Shown: piece by piece, positions 12,301-23,897 of the stretch | Numbering within the stretch: the stretch's first letter is position 1 | Layout: every line of letters starts with the position of its first letter | Assembly: GCA_021521415.1 (NCBI GenBank) | Contig: JAIQDT010007370.1 | Location: 56,591-120,590, forward strand | Length of the DNA stretch: 64,000 nucleotides | From: Bidens hawaiensis | Lineage: Eukaryota; Streptophyta; Magnoliopsida; Asterales; Asteraceae | Direction: 5' to 3' | Position numbers and translations under genes: made by a program | The notes under the pieces: generated by a model | What the model was told of the DNA's origin: nothing | Seen by the model: only the letters and a program-made list of their open reading frames with translations | Database searches by the model: none

Positions 12301-12851
12301 GCTTCAGATTATCCATAACCATCTGAGAGAAATTATACTTTAGATTCAAGCATAATGCTGCAATAGTACACATATGGTAATCTAGAATCTCATAAACCCG
12401 CCTTTCTTGTGACCCATCAATGAACCACCACATGTACCAAAAACTTGTATGGTCTCGATAACGCCGTCTTCTTAAATGATAATGTGTTCACTGACTCCTG
12501 CTAACCCATACGTAGAAAACATCCCTTGACCATCTCCTTGTCTAATTTAATAGGACCAGTCTCCTCATCTCCAAATTCTAATACCCGTCTGATCACGGCT
12601 TCAGAAATGATCAACTCCTTATCCTGAATAACGGTCTTGAGATCCTTTCGCTCCTCTTTCTCATTCGTCAAGAACTTTTCGACAATTTTCTCGTAAGGAT
12701 CAACAATGTGAGAAATCGCCTTGAAAATGCGAGACCGTTTAAGAAATGACATCATTATAGCAAAAACCTTTGACCTCTTATCCACCTCGTTCAAGTACGC
12801 ATAAATATTGTGCTTTGGATCATTGTTTTTAGCACCTTTCACCATCTGCAA
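9395..12851 (-). pseudogene. Long acidic extra ORF of element H, broken by frameshifts
   Basis: Successive minus-strand frames read as one decayed gene of roughly 1,100 codons. The N-terminal part (12851-11949) resembles, from memory, a protein common beside copia elements in Asteraceae, with a stretch like YPRFVQML near 12260. The middle (11700-10600) is acidic and repetitive, with runs like VVEQVVEQVVEP, and an ExxR-rich coiled-coil-like patch near 11300. The C-terminal part (10617-9395) is mixed charge. No protease, RT or integrase motif is present. It ends just upstream of the polypurine tract, the position of the extra 3' ORF of Sireviruses. Its function is unknown. Frameshifts lie near 12430, 12270, 11900, 10620 and 10250. 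Confidence 0.6.
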
Positions 12852-13015
12852 TAAAAAAAATATGAAACAAACTTGTCAGAACTAGATTGAACAGTTCAAA
12901 AGGAATTTTTACATTTTATGTTTCTAGCCGTATATATTTATAGGAAAGCATATGTATATTGGACGTATAACTTTTATAGCCTCGTAAATCCACGCATATG
13001 TCTATTGATCATGTA
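12852..13015. other. Residual upstream DNA of element H
   Basis: AT-rich sequence upstream of the H ORF with no motif I recognise. It is cut by the LTR of element C at 13016. Confidence 0.4.
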
Positions 13016-13746
13016 TGTTGAGTCGGAAATTTACAAGGAAGATTGGAATCTTCTCAACCTCCTCAAAGAAATGGCTAAGTAGGGACTTCGAGCAAGCTTG
13101 GACATTCGAGCATGGTTTTACTACCTCGAGCATGATGTCTTATGCTCATAAGACTATCTTCTGGAATATCTTCTAAGTGTTGAAGGCTTCGAGCAAGCTA
13201 CACTTCATCAAGAAAGGATGTTCTTCTCGAGAATGGATTGCCGATCGAGCAAACACCTTGATTTAACCAGCTTAAACCAAGAATTCCGAGCATCTTGGTG
13301 GGTCGAGCATGGATACAATAAATGCAGATCTCATATGTTCTAAGTATAAACTTCGAGCATGGTTCAATCCCGAGCAAGCTTCACATTCGAGTATGATGAA
13401 GATTGTTCATAATAAGTCACAAGGCAGTTTCTCGTGGAAATATTCGAGCAAAGAAAGGATAAGTTATGAAGATTGAAGTCTGCTGGAGGAGAATATTTTC
13501 TACTGAAAAAAATTCTAAGTAAAGTCTGCTCAAAACTTGTTTTGAGCATGATGTGCATTACAAGTCTGCTCGACAAGAAATTATCATACTTGAAGACTTG
13601 TTTACACTTGTATTTTGTTTTTATCATTCATTATGTAATCATTAGGTTTTCTAGAAGGAATGTCTAGGCCTATAAATAGAATACTAGGTTGCACGCACTA
13701 GGAGACGATTTTTATGGATTACGAGAGCATAACCACCAGAGCGAAT
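13016..13746 (+). mobile_element. 5' LTR of copia element C, first part
   Basis: It starts TGTTGAGTCGG and matches the 3' LTR at 36259-37291. The LTR is interrupted at 13747 by element D and resumes at 20550, giving about 1,002 bp in all. It has ten copies of CGAGCA, mostly CGAGCAAG or CGAGCATG, in the U3 part and a TATAAATA box at 13671-13678. The five bases before it (ATGTA) do not match those after the 3' LTR (CTTAA), so the flanks have been altered or the two LTRs were brought together by recombination. Confidence 0.85.
13671..13678 (+). promoter_or_regulatory. TATA box of element C 5' LTR
   Basis: TATAAATA, preceded by about 650 bp of U3 holding the CGAGCA repeats. The 3' LTR has the same box at 36930-36937. 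Confidence 0.75.
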
Positions 13747-15494
13747 TGATGTGCTAAAAGCGGTCTATAAAAACTTAACCTAACCTAGACACTCTAGTTT
13801 TAAATTAATAAAACTAGACTCTCCTAATGCTAGACCACTAGACAGGCAAGTTTACCTATCAACTGTAGTAAAGCCTAATGAAGTCCGGGATAATGAACCC
13901 AAAGGACACTAGCGACACCTAAAACTAGACTCCGACTTAAAACTGAATGATTGTACTTATTTGACAGTTAACTAATTAAACTAAAAACTGACACTAACCA
14001 ACACAGACTTAAACTCGGTTATCTAGACGAACTCAAAGATAGGAGAAGCACTACCAAGGTTTAGAATTCTACTTGTGAATCTTGGATCTCGATAGGCTAT
14101 GGAAACTATGATAGAACCGGGATCTTAAAATACGGCACTCTTAGACAACCTAGAGGATCCCTGAGCATTCTCCGGGTGTCACCTATAAGGAAACACTAAG
14201 GGGCGTTTAGACTTACCGATTAGTTGGATTACCTGTCAGTCTCTCCAACAATACTAAAGTACCCTAAAAGATAGATTACCTGTCAGTCTCACTATCTCAA
14301 TACACCCTAAAGTGCAAGGGGTAACCTAAGAACAATCGATAAGACACCCTAAAGTGCAAGGGGCAACCCAAGAACAATACAATGAAACAAGGGAAATCTA
14401 GGAAACCTCTTGTGAGAGCGTTCTAGCCTAAACACCTAATCCCAAGGACAACCCGACTATCTATTACCTCTCAGTCTCTAGATTGGTAGAATATAAAATT
14501 TTAATAAATCAGCAACTAATGTTCCTATGGATTACTACGTCTAGGAAAACCATAAATAATCACAAACACAAAGTAAGCGACCTAAATATGCGTCTATAAC
14601 TGAAAGACGTTCAACAAGACACATACGGAACAAAGATCAATAATAAATAAAAAACTATATATGCAAACACATCAAATCAATTGTAAAAAGATTTTTTAGT
14701 TTAGTATTAATCCAAAAATAAAAACCATAAACCAATAAAAATGCTCAAATCATAAATTATTCATCAAAAACCTAGGTAGTTAAGGGGTTTAGCCAACAAC
14801 CATGCTCAAACCAAGAAAATAATAAATTGGTTCAACTGAGTTCGTAGTAAAAGTAATAAATCAAATAAAAAATTATGATGTTTGGATGAATAGAGATAGA
14901 AGCCCTTTTGCTACCAACAATAATGATGATCTCCAATCTTCTTTTGTTAACCAACTTGCAGTTGTGAGAAATATTCGGCAGCCAAGCTGCTTGCTTGATC
15001 AATTCTTTTTGTTTTTTTTGTTCTAACTTCCGAACGGTGACAGGGGCAAAACCCTTTTTCTTCTTCTTTTGGTTCGCTGCCCCCAAAAAATGGGTGGCCC
15101 TCAGATCTCCTCAACGCCGTGGCCTTAAAAAATATATATATGTGATGATTATTTCGGCCCATCAAACTCAATTAACACAAAAACTTCATATGCCTTGTAA
15201 CCTCACTACTACCACTACCACTACCACTACCACTACGTTTTATTTTTTCTTTTGTTTTCTTTTTAGAATAGCATATAATAGTTATTAGTAATTTGTAATA
15301 TATCACATATGCTCGACCATTCATTTGTCGGTCTCAAGTTTAGTAAAAATATTTCATTTTAGCTTATTGTCTCTCAAAACCATTAAAACTCAAATATGAA
15401 CCAAATAATAATAATAGTCAATAAAAACTTGGCTCAAAAGTATCCAAAAGTAGCGAATATTTATATAATAAAATATATAATTGAGACCACATCA
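13747..15494 (-). repeat. 3' LTR of element D
   Basis: 1,748 bp, near-identical to 18807-20544. It differs in a microsatellite: (CCACTA)n at 15201-15236 here, against ATT and AGT runs at 20236-20282 in the other copy. Confidence 0.92.
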
Positions 15495-15510
15495 AATATC
15501 CCCACACTTA
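15495..15510 (-). other. Polypurine tract of element D
   Basis: Minus strand TAAGTGTGGGGATATT sits immediately before the 3' LTR. AAGTGTGGGG is the usual tract of the Athila/Tat group (established knowledge). Confidence 0.8.
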
Positions 15511-17126
15511 AACCTTTTTTGTCACTGAAAAGCTATTTGCAATGGAATGATAATCGGAAAATTGATTTTCAAAACATTTAGGTTACTTTAATTAATAATA
15601 GATAAACACAAAAACCGCTATTGCCGATATTGTTGTCCACTTAAACCCAGCCACCAACCTATCAAGCCCCCATCATATTTAATGATAAAGTTCAAGTGAT
15701 ATCATTAGATATACGGGTATCACACCTAAAGAGTTACAGATCCACTTACCCCCATCTCAAGCATAATCAAGACAATTAAAACCGGGTTAAAACCGACTGG
15801 TTCAACCTATCACCGTAAGCTAAAAATCCTTTAATAGGAAGAAAAAATGCACTTAGGTGGAATTAGATGGATGAAAGGTTAAGTGAGGTCGTACGAGCAA
15901 TTCCTAAACCTAAAACTATATTAGCGGATTTCGGCTCAGCATTGTTTCACCCGAGCTGCAACCCAGTATATGACGGTCTCATGCCTCCACCCTTAGTATT
16001 TCCTAAAAATATTTATTGACTAAGAACCTTGAGCCCCAATAGTGTATCCTCAGAGCCACCGTCCCCTTGGTAACACGTAAGCTCTCGGCCCCGTCTAGTA
16101 TGTGCCTTTTGGCCTCTTTTTTTATTTTTTTATTGATTATTTTTTTGTGAATGCTTCTTTGACATTTGCATAACTTTCTCATTCACTTTGACTTTCAAAA
16201 TAATTGCACATATTTGACGTTCGTGCAACAAATTTTTGTGCTCTTACGCATCTTTTACCTAAATATATAACTATTTTTCTAAGCTCCTAAAGAATTTGGA
16301 CATGGCTGGGTGCCACCACTCGTTATTTACTTTCATAAAACAGAGTGGCGTGCTAGGTTAAGTGCATGTAATTCTCACAATCTCAAGGTAGTCAAATTAC
16401 GGTAATACTTGCTATGCCTAATCGAATTTTCAGCTTTACTATTCCCCTTCAAGATAAGAACCCACAAGGTTTATGACTATTAGGTATATTAATAATAATT
16501 AGGGGAAACCTTTCAAGGCTAGTTGGGCCTACCGACACATCCCAAATTAAGCGTGCTTTCTATTTTTTTATGTCATATATATTAGTAGTTATGAAAAACC
16601 AATCCCCAATTTTTCTATCATTTTCCATTTTGTTGCAAAACATTTAATTCAAGGGACATTTAAAAAAAAATTATTTAATTTTTTTTAAAATTTTTGAATT
16701 TTTTTAAAGATAAAAACGTCAGTTTCTCATCCCCACACTTAAATGTCACATTGTCCTCAATGAGACAGGAAAAAGACAAAAAAATAAAGCAAACATTCAA
16801 ATATAAGTAAAGTGGAACAGACTCCCCTCGTAAATATGACGATATTGCCTCGCGAGTCGTGTCCCGTGGCCTCCATTTCTAACGTAAGCAAAAGCATATA
16901 TCAACAAAGTCATCTCTCACGAACGAAAACAACAATCCATAAGTGAGCGGCTAACGACATCCCCACACTTGAATTAAACCACGTATCATCAATTAGCCAA
17001 TAACATCGCTGGAGTAGAAACCATCTCATATGAAACTTGGGAACAACCTGCAAGCAAGAGAAGAAACACCCAGCAAAACAAAGAAATAAAAATAAAAATG
17101 AGAATAAAATAAAAAGAAAAGACATT
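15511..17126 (-). other. Non-coding 3' interior of element D
   Basis: No long frame with recognisable motifs. It holds two further minus-strand AAGTGTGGGGAT copies at 16729-16740 and 16959-16970 and stretches of T- and A-rich DNA around 16670-16720. Confidence 0.6.
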
Positions 17127-17150
17127 ACCGGGTTGCCTCCCGGGAAGCGC
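17127..17150 (-). other. Conserved GGGAGGCAACCC-type motif in D
   Basis: Minus strand GCGCTTCCCGGGAGGCAACC followed by CGGT. I recall similar GCGCTT...GGGAGGCAACCC motifs downstream of coding regions in many plant Athila/Tat-type elements; this is from memory. It lies 34 bases after the ORF stop. Confidence 0.55.
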
Positions 17151-17184
17151 TATGTTTACAAAAGCCAGACTCGCTCCTAAAACC

Positions 17185-18422
17185 TCAATCAGGAGGCTTC
17201 TCCTTTATCCTTTTCCCATCTGTGCTCCTCAACACTCTTCTCTTATACATGGACAAGAAGAAACCCATTTCAAAACTCTCGTGGACCCAAAGATATAAAT
17301 TCAGCTCGGCCCACCAACTCTTGAATTTCCTATGACCGAACTGTATGATATGCATGTAATCCAAGAGGTGGTCATCCCTACATAATGATTTTGTGAAGTT
17401 AGGTGGGTATGACAATTTCCTACTAACAATTCGATCCGTGAGCCTCGGTATCCTTTCTCTTCTAGCCAATTTTCCAAACCTTGACACGTCCCGAATGGAG
17501 ATTGAGTACGATTCATGATTTGGTTTATCAAAAGTGAGGTGTAATGTCGTAGTAACCGAGTCACTTACATCCTCATGGCTCTCCTCACAAGGCTCCCTCT
17601 CGATTCCCACACTTGGCTTGTTATATAGTAAATCTTCAAGACGCTTTAAATCACTAAGTGGGTCAAACTCTTTTTCTTCACAACATTGAATGGGAAAATC
17701 TAATAACTCGTCACCAAATTCCAGCTCCCATGAAGGAAAGTGCTCCTCCTCCATGTTGTTCTCAATCACCTCATCGCCCTTATCAATTTCAACCTCGGTG
17801 TTATTAGACAACTCTACCAGCTCTATCTCCTCATCACCCCAAAAATCATCATCAATGGGTTCTGATCCAAAGTACCAAAGCATGTAATACTGATAATCTG
17901 AGCCAACATTGCCCACGCTCTGCTGAACCGGAGGTGGGACTTCATCGTCCGTTATGGTCTCCGGTTCTGGGGCGTGTTCCAGCTCACAAACAATTTGCTC
18001 TGTACTGTTAGTTAAATGCTCTCTCGATCTTTGGTCAACCAGTCGCTCAATAAATCCAAATTCTCATTCATTTTTCTAACTGCTTCATCAAATTTCATTA
18101 TATGTTGCTCAGTTCTAATTCTACTTTTCTCTGGATCCCAACGATCACAACTATTTAAACATTTTTGCAACAACTCATCATTGAATTTGGCGAGCTCACG
18201 CATAGATGGTGATTGGCATTGTGGCTCATACGGTTGCGAGTTTGGTCGATGATCATCATACTCATATGTGCGACCCCCTTGTGAATAATAGCAATCATGT
18301 GACCAACGGGGTCCACCACATATCTCACACAAAACCTCCCTAAAACGATGCCGATGACTATAATTGTATCCATACTGGCGGTTACTGTAGTAATGCTCCA
18401 TAATAATCACTGCAATGGACAC
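17185..18422 (-). pseudogene. Small gag-like ORF of element D, one frameshift
   Basis: Two minus-strand frames (18422-18012 and 17916-17185) belong to one reading of about 410 codons: the downstream frame stays open back to about 18020, where the upstream one stops, so a single frameshift near 18015-18025 separates them. The N-terminal part has CEICGGPRWSHDC (residues about 35-47), which looks like the CCHC knuckle of Athila-type Gag with the usual histidine replaced by arginine. The C-terminal part is acidic (about 17900-17600), then basic. No protease or RT is seen. It may be a Gag remnant or a derived protein; function unknown. Confidence 0.6.
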
Positions 18423-18782
18423 TCAATCAAAACGGATCACGGGCACCATATAAATATATAAATAATAATATTAAAAAAAAGATTACTAGACACACTAAAA
18501 AAAAAACTCTCTAAGACTCACTAAACGCAGACAATTAGACACATAAATAATAGACTCACTAGACCAATCACAAAACACACAAAGAAATGGACTCACAAGA
18601 CACACCACAACTCAAGACCCTAAATGACCAATAATATTAATAACAAAACAAATATTTACAAAAATTACTCGACACACTAAAAAGACTACCTAAGACCTAA
18701 TAGACGTAAACAATTAGACACACAAATAAGACCAATTAATCAGTTAAGTTCAATCAAAGCTAGTTTCGCTATCGCCTCAGTA
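18423..18782. other. Leader of element D
   Basis: A-rich, no ORF of note. On the minus strand it is the untranslated leader between the PBS and the first ORF. Confidence 0.6.
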
Positions 18783-18800
18783 TCCCTGGCAACGGCGCCA
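18783..18800 (-). other. Primer-binding site of D (tRNA-Asp type)
   Basis: Minus strand TGGCGCCGTTGCCAGGGA, six bases inside the 5' LTR. It is complementary to the plant tRNA-Asp 3' end, differing at one position from TGGCGCCGTTGCCGGGGA, the sequence used by Athila/Tat elements. Confidence 0.85.
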
Positions 18801-18806
18801 AAAACT

Positions 18807-20544
18807 TGATGTGCTAAAAGCGGTCTATAAAAACTTAACCTAACCTAGACACTCTAGTTTTAAATTTATAAACCTAGACTCTCCTAATGCTAGACCACTA
18901 GACAGGCAAGTGTACCTATCAACTGCAGTAAAGCCTAATGAAGTCCGGGATATCGAACTCAAAGGACACTAGCGACGCCTAAAACTAGACTCCGACTTAA
19001 ACTTAATGATTGTACTTATTTGACAATTAACTAATTATACTAAAAACTGACACTAACCAACACAGACATAAACTTGATTATCTAGACGAACTCAAAGATA
19101 GGAGAAGCACTACCAAGGTTTAGAATCCTACTTGTGAATCTTGGATCTCTTTAGGCTATGGAAACTATGATGAAACCGGGATCTTAAAATGCTGCACCCT
19201 TAGACAACCTAGGGGATCCTTGATCATTCTCCGGGTGTCACCTAAAAGGAAACACTAAGGGGCGTTTTAACTTACCGATTAGTTGGATTACCTGTCAGTC
19301 TCTCCAACAATACTAAAGTACCCTAAAAGATAGATTACCTATCAGTCTCACTATCTCAATACACCCTAAAGTGCAAGGGGTAACCTAAGAACAATCGATA
19401 AGACACGGTATTATAATAAAACTAGGGAAATCTAGGAAACCTCCTGTTAGAGCGTTCTAGCCCAAACACCTAATCCCAAGGACAACCCGACTATCTATTA
19501 CCTCTCAGTCTCTAGATAGGTAGAATATAAAATTTTAATAAATCACCAACCAATGTTTCTATGGATTACTACGTCTAGCAAAACCATAAATAATCAGAAA
19601 CACAATGTAAATGACCTAAATATGCGTCTATAACTTAAAGACGTTCAACAAGACACATACGGAACAAAGATCAATAATCAATAAAAACTATATATGCAAA
19701 CACATCAAATCAATTGTAAAAAGATTCTTTACTTTAGTATTAATCCAACAATAAAAAACCATAAACCAATAAAAATGCTCAAATCATAAAGTATTCATCA
19801 AAAACCTAGGTAATTAGAGGGTTTAGCCAACAACCATGCTCAAAACAAGAAAATAATAAATTGGTTCAACTGAGTTCATAGTGAAAATAATAAATCAAAT
19901 CAAAAATTATGATGTTTGGATGAGTAGAGATAAAAGCCCTTTTGCTACCAACAATAATGATGATCTCCAATCTTCTTTTGTGAACCAACTTGCGGATGTG
20001 AGAAATATTCGGCAGCCAAGCTGCTTGCTTGATCAATTCTTTTTGTTTTTTTTGTTCTAACTTCCGAACGGTGATAGGGGTAAAACCCCTTTTCTTCTTT
20101 TTTGGTTCGCTGCCCCCAAACAATGGGTGGCCCTCCAGATCTCCTCAATGCCGTGACCTAAAAAAATATATATATTTGATGATTATTTCGGTCCATCAAA
20201 CTCAATTAACACAAAAACTTCATATGCCTTTTATCCTCACTATTATTATTATTATATTATTATTATTAGTAGTAGTAGTATATACATTTTATTTTTTCTT
20301 TTGTTTTCTTTTTAGAATAGCATATAATAGTTATTAGTTAATTAGTAATATATCACATATGCTCGACCATTTATTCGTCGGTCTCAAGTTTAGTAAAAAT
20401 ATTTCATTTTAGCTTATTGTCTCTCAAAACCATTAAAACTCAAATATGAACCAAATAATAATAATAATCAATAAAAACTTGGCTCAAAAGTATCCAAAAG
20501 TAGGGAATATTTATATAATAATATATATAATTGAGACCTCATCA
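18807..20544 (-). repeat. 5' LTR of element D
   Basis: 1,738 bp, about 95% like the 3' LTR by eye. An 84-85 codon frame (20123-19866; 15086-14832 in the other LTR) stays open in both copies. Confidence 0.9.
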
Positions 20545-20820
20545 CGAATAGTCTTCATTTATGCTACCTCGTATCGCCGCCGCCATGAAACCCAAGACAT
20601 TCCATGCAACCTTAATCATTGTTATTAAACGATATATTAATATAGTAATCTTTTCTACTGCTTCTTATTAATATTATTGAATACTTATTGTCATACCAAT
20701 CTTCATTCCCAATCTTTGAATATACTGATTCCGCCGGTGTATTCAGAAGGCCTTTGGGTTATTAGATCTAGTGTGCTCTTGTCAACCATTATTGGTTTTG
20801 CACTAGGTCCGGTTCTGACA
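20545..20820 (+). mobile_element. 5' LTR of copia element C, second part
   Basis: Continues the C LTR after D (the first five bases, CGAAT, are the duplicated target). It ends GGTTCTGACA directly before the PBS and matches 37020-37291 of the 3' LTR. Confidence 0.88.
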
Positions 20821-20822
20821 AG

Positions 20823-20834
20823 TGGTATCAGAGC
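20823..20834 (+). other. Primer-binding site of element C
   Basis: TGGTATCAGAGC, an exact match to the initiator Met tRNA complement, two bases after the LTR end. Confidence 0.92.
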
Positions 20835-20880
20835 TGTGTAAGCTCTCTCAAGGCCACAGGCTTGAAGGTTGAGGTTCAAA

Positions 20881-23870
20881 TTTTGAAGCTTTGAAGGGTT
20901 TTGCGCATGACTGAATTCAGATCTGAAGAGAAGTCAAGCTATAGATGAACAAGAAGTGTCAAAAAACAAGATACCAAGACTGCTTGGTCAAGAAAAATAT
21001 ATTAAATGGAAAGTGCTGTTTGAGGTTGCTGTTAACTACAACGATTCATAATTTCGGAACTCCGTTAGAGATGGACCACATGTTCCTATAAATGCCCCAA
21101 ATAACAATGTTACAGTGGAAAGGCAAATGAAAAAGAGAGACGACAAAGCCTTGTCCATGTTGAAGTTAGGACTTTCTTGGGATATATTGACCAGTGTGAA
21201 TCATCACACAAATGCTAAGGCTAAGTATGATGCGGTCGTGGAGATGTTCAAAGGGAATGTTGAGCTAAGGGATATTAAGAAGGACAAATTGAAGCAACAG
21301 CTCGACAGGTTCAAATTCAAAGATGGTGAGAGGTTGAAGTCGGTACTACAAAGATTCATGGTAATAGTGAATGAAATCAGAACTACAGATCTACAGATTT
21401 CTGATTTTGACTTAAACAAGAAAATTCTCACATCTTTATCTGGTGATGGTACAAGACAAGTAAATTTATCAGAGAAAAAACAAACTTTCCCAACTTTAAA
21501 TTGGATGATGTGATTTCATTCCTATAGGCCGCAGAGCATGAAACGATTGAAAATCACATGCTGAAGGAAGAGAAACCAATTTTCCAGTGACTAATGTACT
21601 TGTGGCTCCAATAGGTAATCTTTCAACAAATCTCAATAGTTGTACCCAATTATTGAAGAACCATCAGATACAAGCTCAATGTGTGGTGCAAGTTAGCAAA
21701 GATTAATTAATATGCTTGAAGACAATGACAGTGCATCTACAGTGGACATCCACCATATGTTCATAACTCAAGTCAAGGGAATGATTATCAAGCATTGTTC
21801 TCCATGTTTACAGAATCATACAATGCTTTAGTGGAAAAGAACATAATTCAGACAAGTGTGGTTCAATAAGATTTAGAGCAAATAGATGTAGATGAACTCA
21901 AGGATGTGGATCTTAAGTGGCAGGCTGCCATGCTAGCTGTCAGGAGCAAGAGACTCTATAACAGAACTGGAAGATCAACTTTTGCTGGGCCAAGTGACCA
22001 GATTAGATTTGATAAGTCAAAGGCTATTTGTTACAACTATCAATAGCCATGACACTTTGCCAAGGAGTGCAATCTTCCTAGACAGTTTGGGAATCAAGTA
22101 AACCAGACTCAATTTTACCAAAATCAAAATCATAACCAGCAGACATATCAACAAAGGGTCCAACCTGTGAACCGAAATCCATATCAACAGAACAGGCAAC
22201 AACAGCAAACCCAACCACAGCAGAGAAATGATCAGTTGCAGATTCAAGGGAATCAGAACAGGGGAGTTGTTAATGCCATTAATCAGAATAGGGATGAAAT
22301 GTGGCTGTTACTACGGTTCCACAAGATGGAAATTTTGATTGGAGCAATCATGCTGACGAGATAGAGAAGGCCAATGCTGCTTTCATGGCCAAAGTGAATG
22401 AAGTTGGGCAATCTTCAAATTCCAAAGTAACCGTTGAACTTTCTACTTCTGATCTTTTAACTATTATTGATGATCTTAACAGAGAGGTTGGAAACTTGAA
22501 GAGTGAGTGTGGAAGAAAAGATGTGATGTTGAATGTTTATGGATCAAGTGAAATTACATATGATAATTAAATAAAAAGTTTGGAAGAGGATTGTATGCAA
22601 GCCTATATGGTTCAATCCAAGCTAAATTTATAGATTGAAGGGTTAAAAAAGATGTACACATATGAGAAGGTCAAGAACAGAGAGGTGCAAATTCAAGTGG
22701 ACTTTCTTAAAAATCTTATGTCGATTAGAAATATTGTGGGACACATAGAGAAGATGAGCGCAGATGAGAAATATAAGAAAGTGCCATCCCCATTTCATGA
22801 CAAGTATCCATTGAAGGTGGATAAGGAACAGAGAGAAGAATACCTCAAACAGTTCAAGAGTGTTTTTGAAGACAAAAGGGAATTTGTGGAACTGTATGAA
22901 ACTGTTTCTGTAGACAAAAAAGAGAGTTTGTGGCAACAGAGAAGGTTACACCTACTGAGAATGAACATAAGCAGGTTGAAGTTAAAGAAAAGATCAGTGA
23001 ATACTCAAGTGCTGGAAGCACATGTAGTTGCAAAAGCAGAAATTCAAATGATGAAAGGAAAGTCATGAATCCAGCTAAGAAGAAAATTTATGAAAGAATT
23101 CCAAAAGTGCTAAAACCCAATTCAAAAATGAAAAGGCAATATGAGAAGATGAGAAGAGAACATCAGGTGTTTGACTTGTGTGAAAGATCAAAGTTCAGAA
23201 ATGACAAAGCTAAAAGCTCTACAAATTTTAACATCACTTCTCCTATCTATCCTGTCTTTTCAAACCATGAACTGCTTGACATTGGAGAAGTTGATTATTC
23301 ACCAAGAAGAAGCCCAATGCCAGAAAAGAAAGGAGGATCATCAAGCAACTTCTTGAAACTGAAAGAGATAAAGTTTGTCAAAGCTAAAGAGTCACAAAAG
23401 TTAGAGGTATGTGGACCAATTCAAGTTGACTTCAGCGAAAGTACTTATGCAAAAACTTCCTTGGGATTTGACTTCCCAAGACCAAGTGACAAAAACACAA
23501 ATGAAAAGGATCTAGAAGAACTTGGGAGTTTTGCGAAAGCCTGTTGCAAAAAATGTGATTCATGACAAGTACTATGGTCACCACACTGACTCATGCTTGC
23601 TTGAAGATGATGAAGAATATGTGATTCATGACAAGTACTATAGTCAGAACATGGCTTTGTACAAAGAGAAGTATAATAAATACTTGAGGAATGAAAAGGA
23701 GGAAGTTGATGCTGAAGCACATAGAATGAAACTGGAAAAAATATTGAAGGCTGTCTTGAGACTCAGCGACTAATCAAGTGAAACAGATAGGTCTATCAAA
23801 GGAAAAAGGTCCAGTTCAAAGGGAAAAGGTATGGAAAGACCTGGGATTTTGAATGGTGATGAGAAGTTCT
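20881..23870 (+). pseudogene. Decayed gag of copia element C
   Basis: A long copia Gag in broken frames. About 20946-21500 reads as the copia Gag N-terminal domain (frame with MKKRDDKALSMLKLGL). A zinc knuckle region near 22028-22070 is degraded: CYN, then two stop codons, then HFAKEC. Downstream 22160-22300 is Q/N-rich, 22300-23060 looks coiled-coil, and 23380-23600 includes the CGPIQVDFS region and a damaged second knuckle. Breaks: frameshift near 21490, several stops at 21560-22140, frameshift near 22925, and one near 23565 caused by a 23-bp direct repeat. It is cut at 23870 by element E. Closely related to the gag of F at 61639-64000. No protease, RT or integrase of C is found in the window. 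Confidence 0.78.
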
Positions 23871-23897
23871 TGTTGGGTTATAACAAGATTATCAAAG

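Larger units (their letters stand above)
13747..20544 (-). mobile_element. Non-autonomous Athila/Tat-like gypsy element D, complete
   Basis: A complete 6,798-bp element with TSD CGAAT at 13742-13746 and 20545-20549, inserted in the LTR of C. LTRs are 13747-15494 (3' LTR) and 18807-20544 (5' LTR), starting TGATG and ending CATCA. A tRNA-Asp-type primer-binding site next to 18807 and a polypurine tract next to 15494 both set the minus strand. The 3.3-kb interior encodes one small broken ORF and no pol, so it must borrow RT and integrase. The Athila/Tat assignment rests on the PBS, the AAGTGTGGGG tract and the conserved 17127-17150 motif. Confidence 0.88.

Noticed and set aside
22643..22936. Antisense frames over the C and F gag regions
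   Set aside because: Shadows of the gag reading on the opposite strand.
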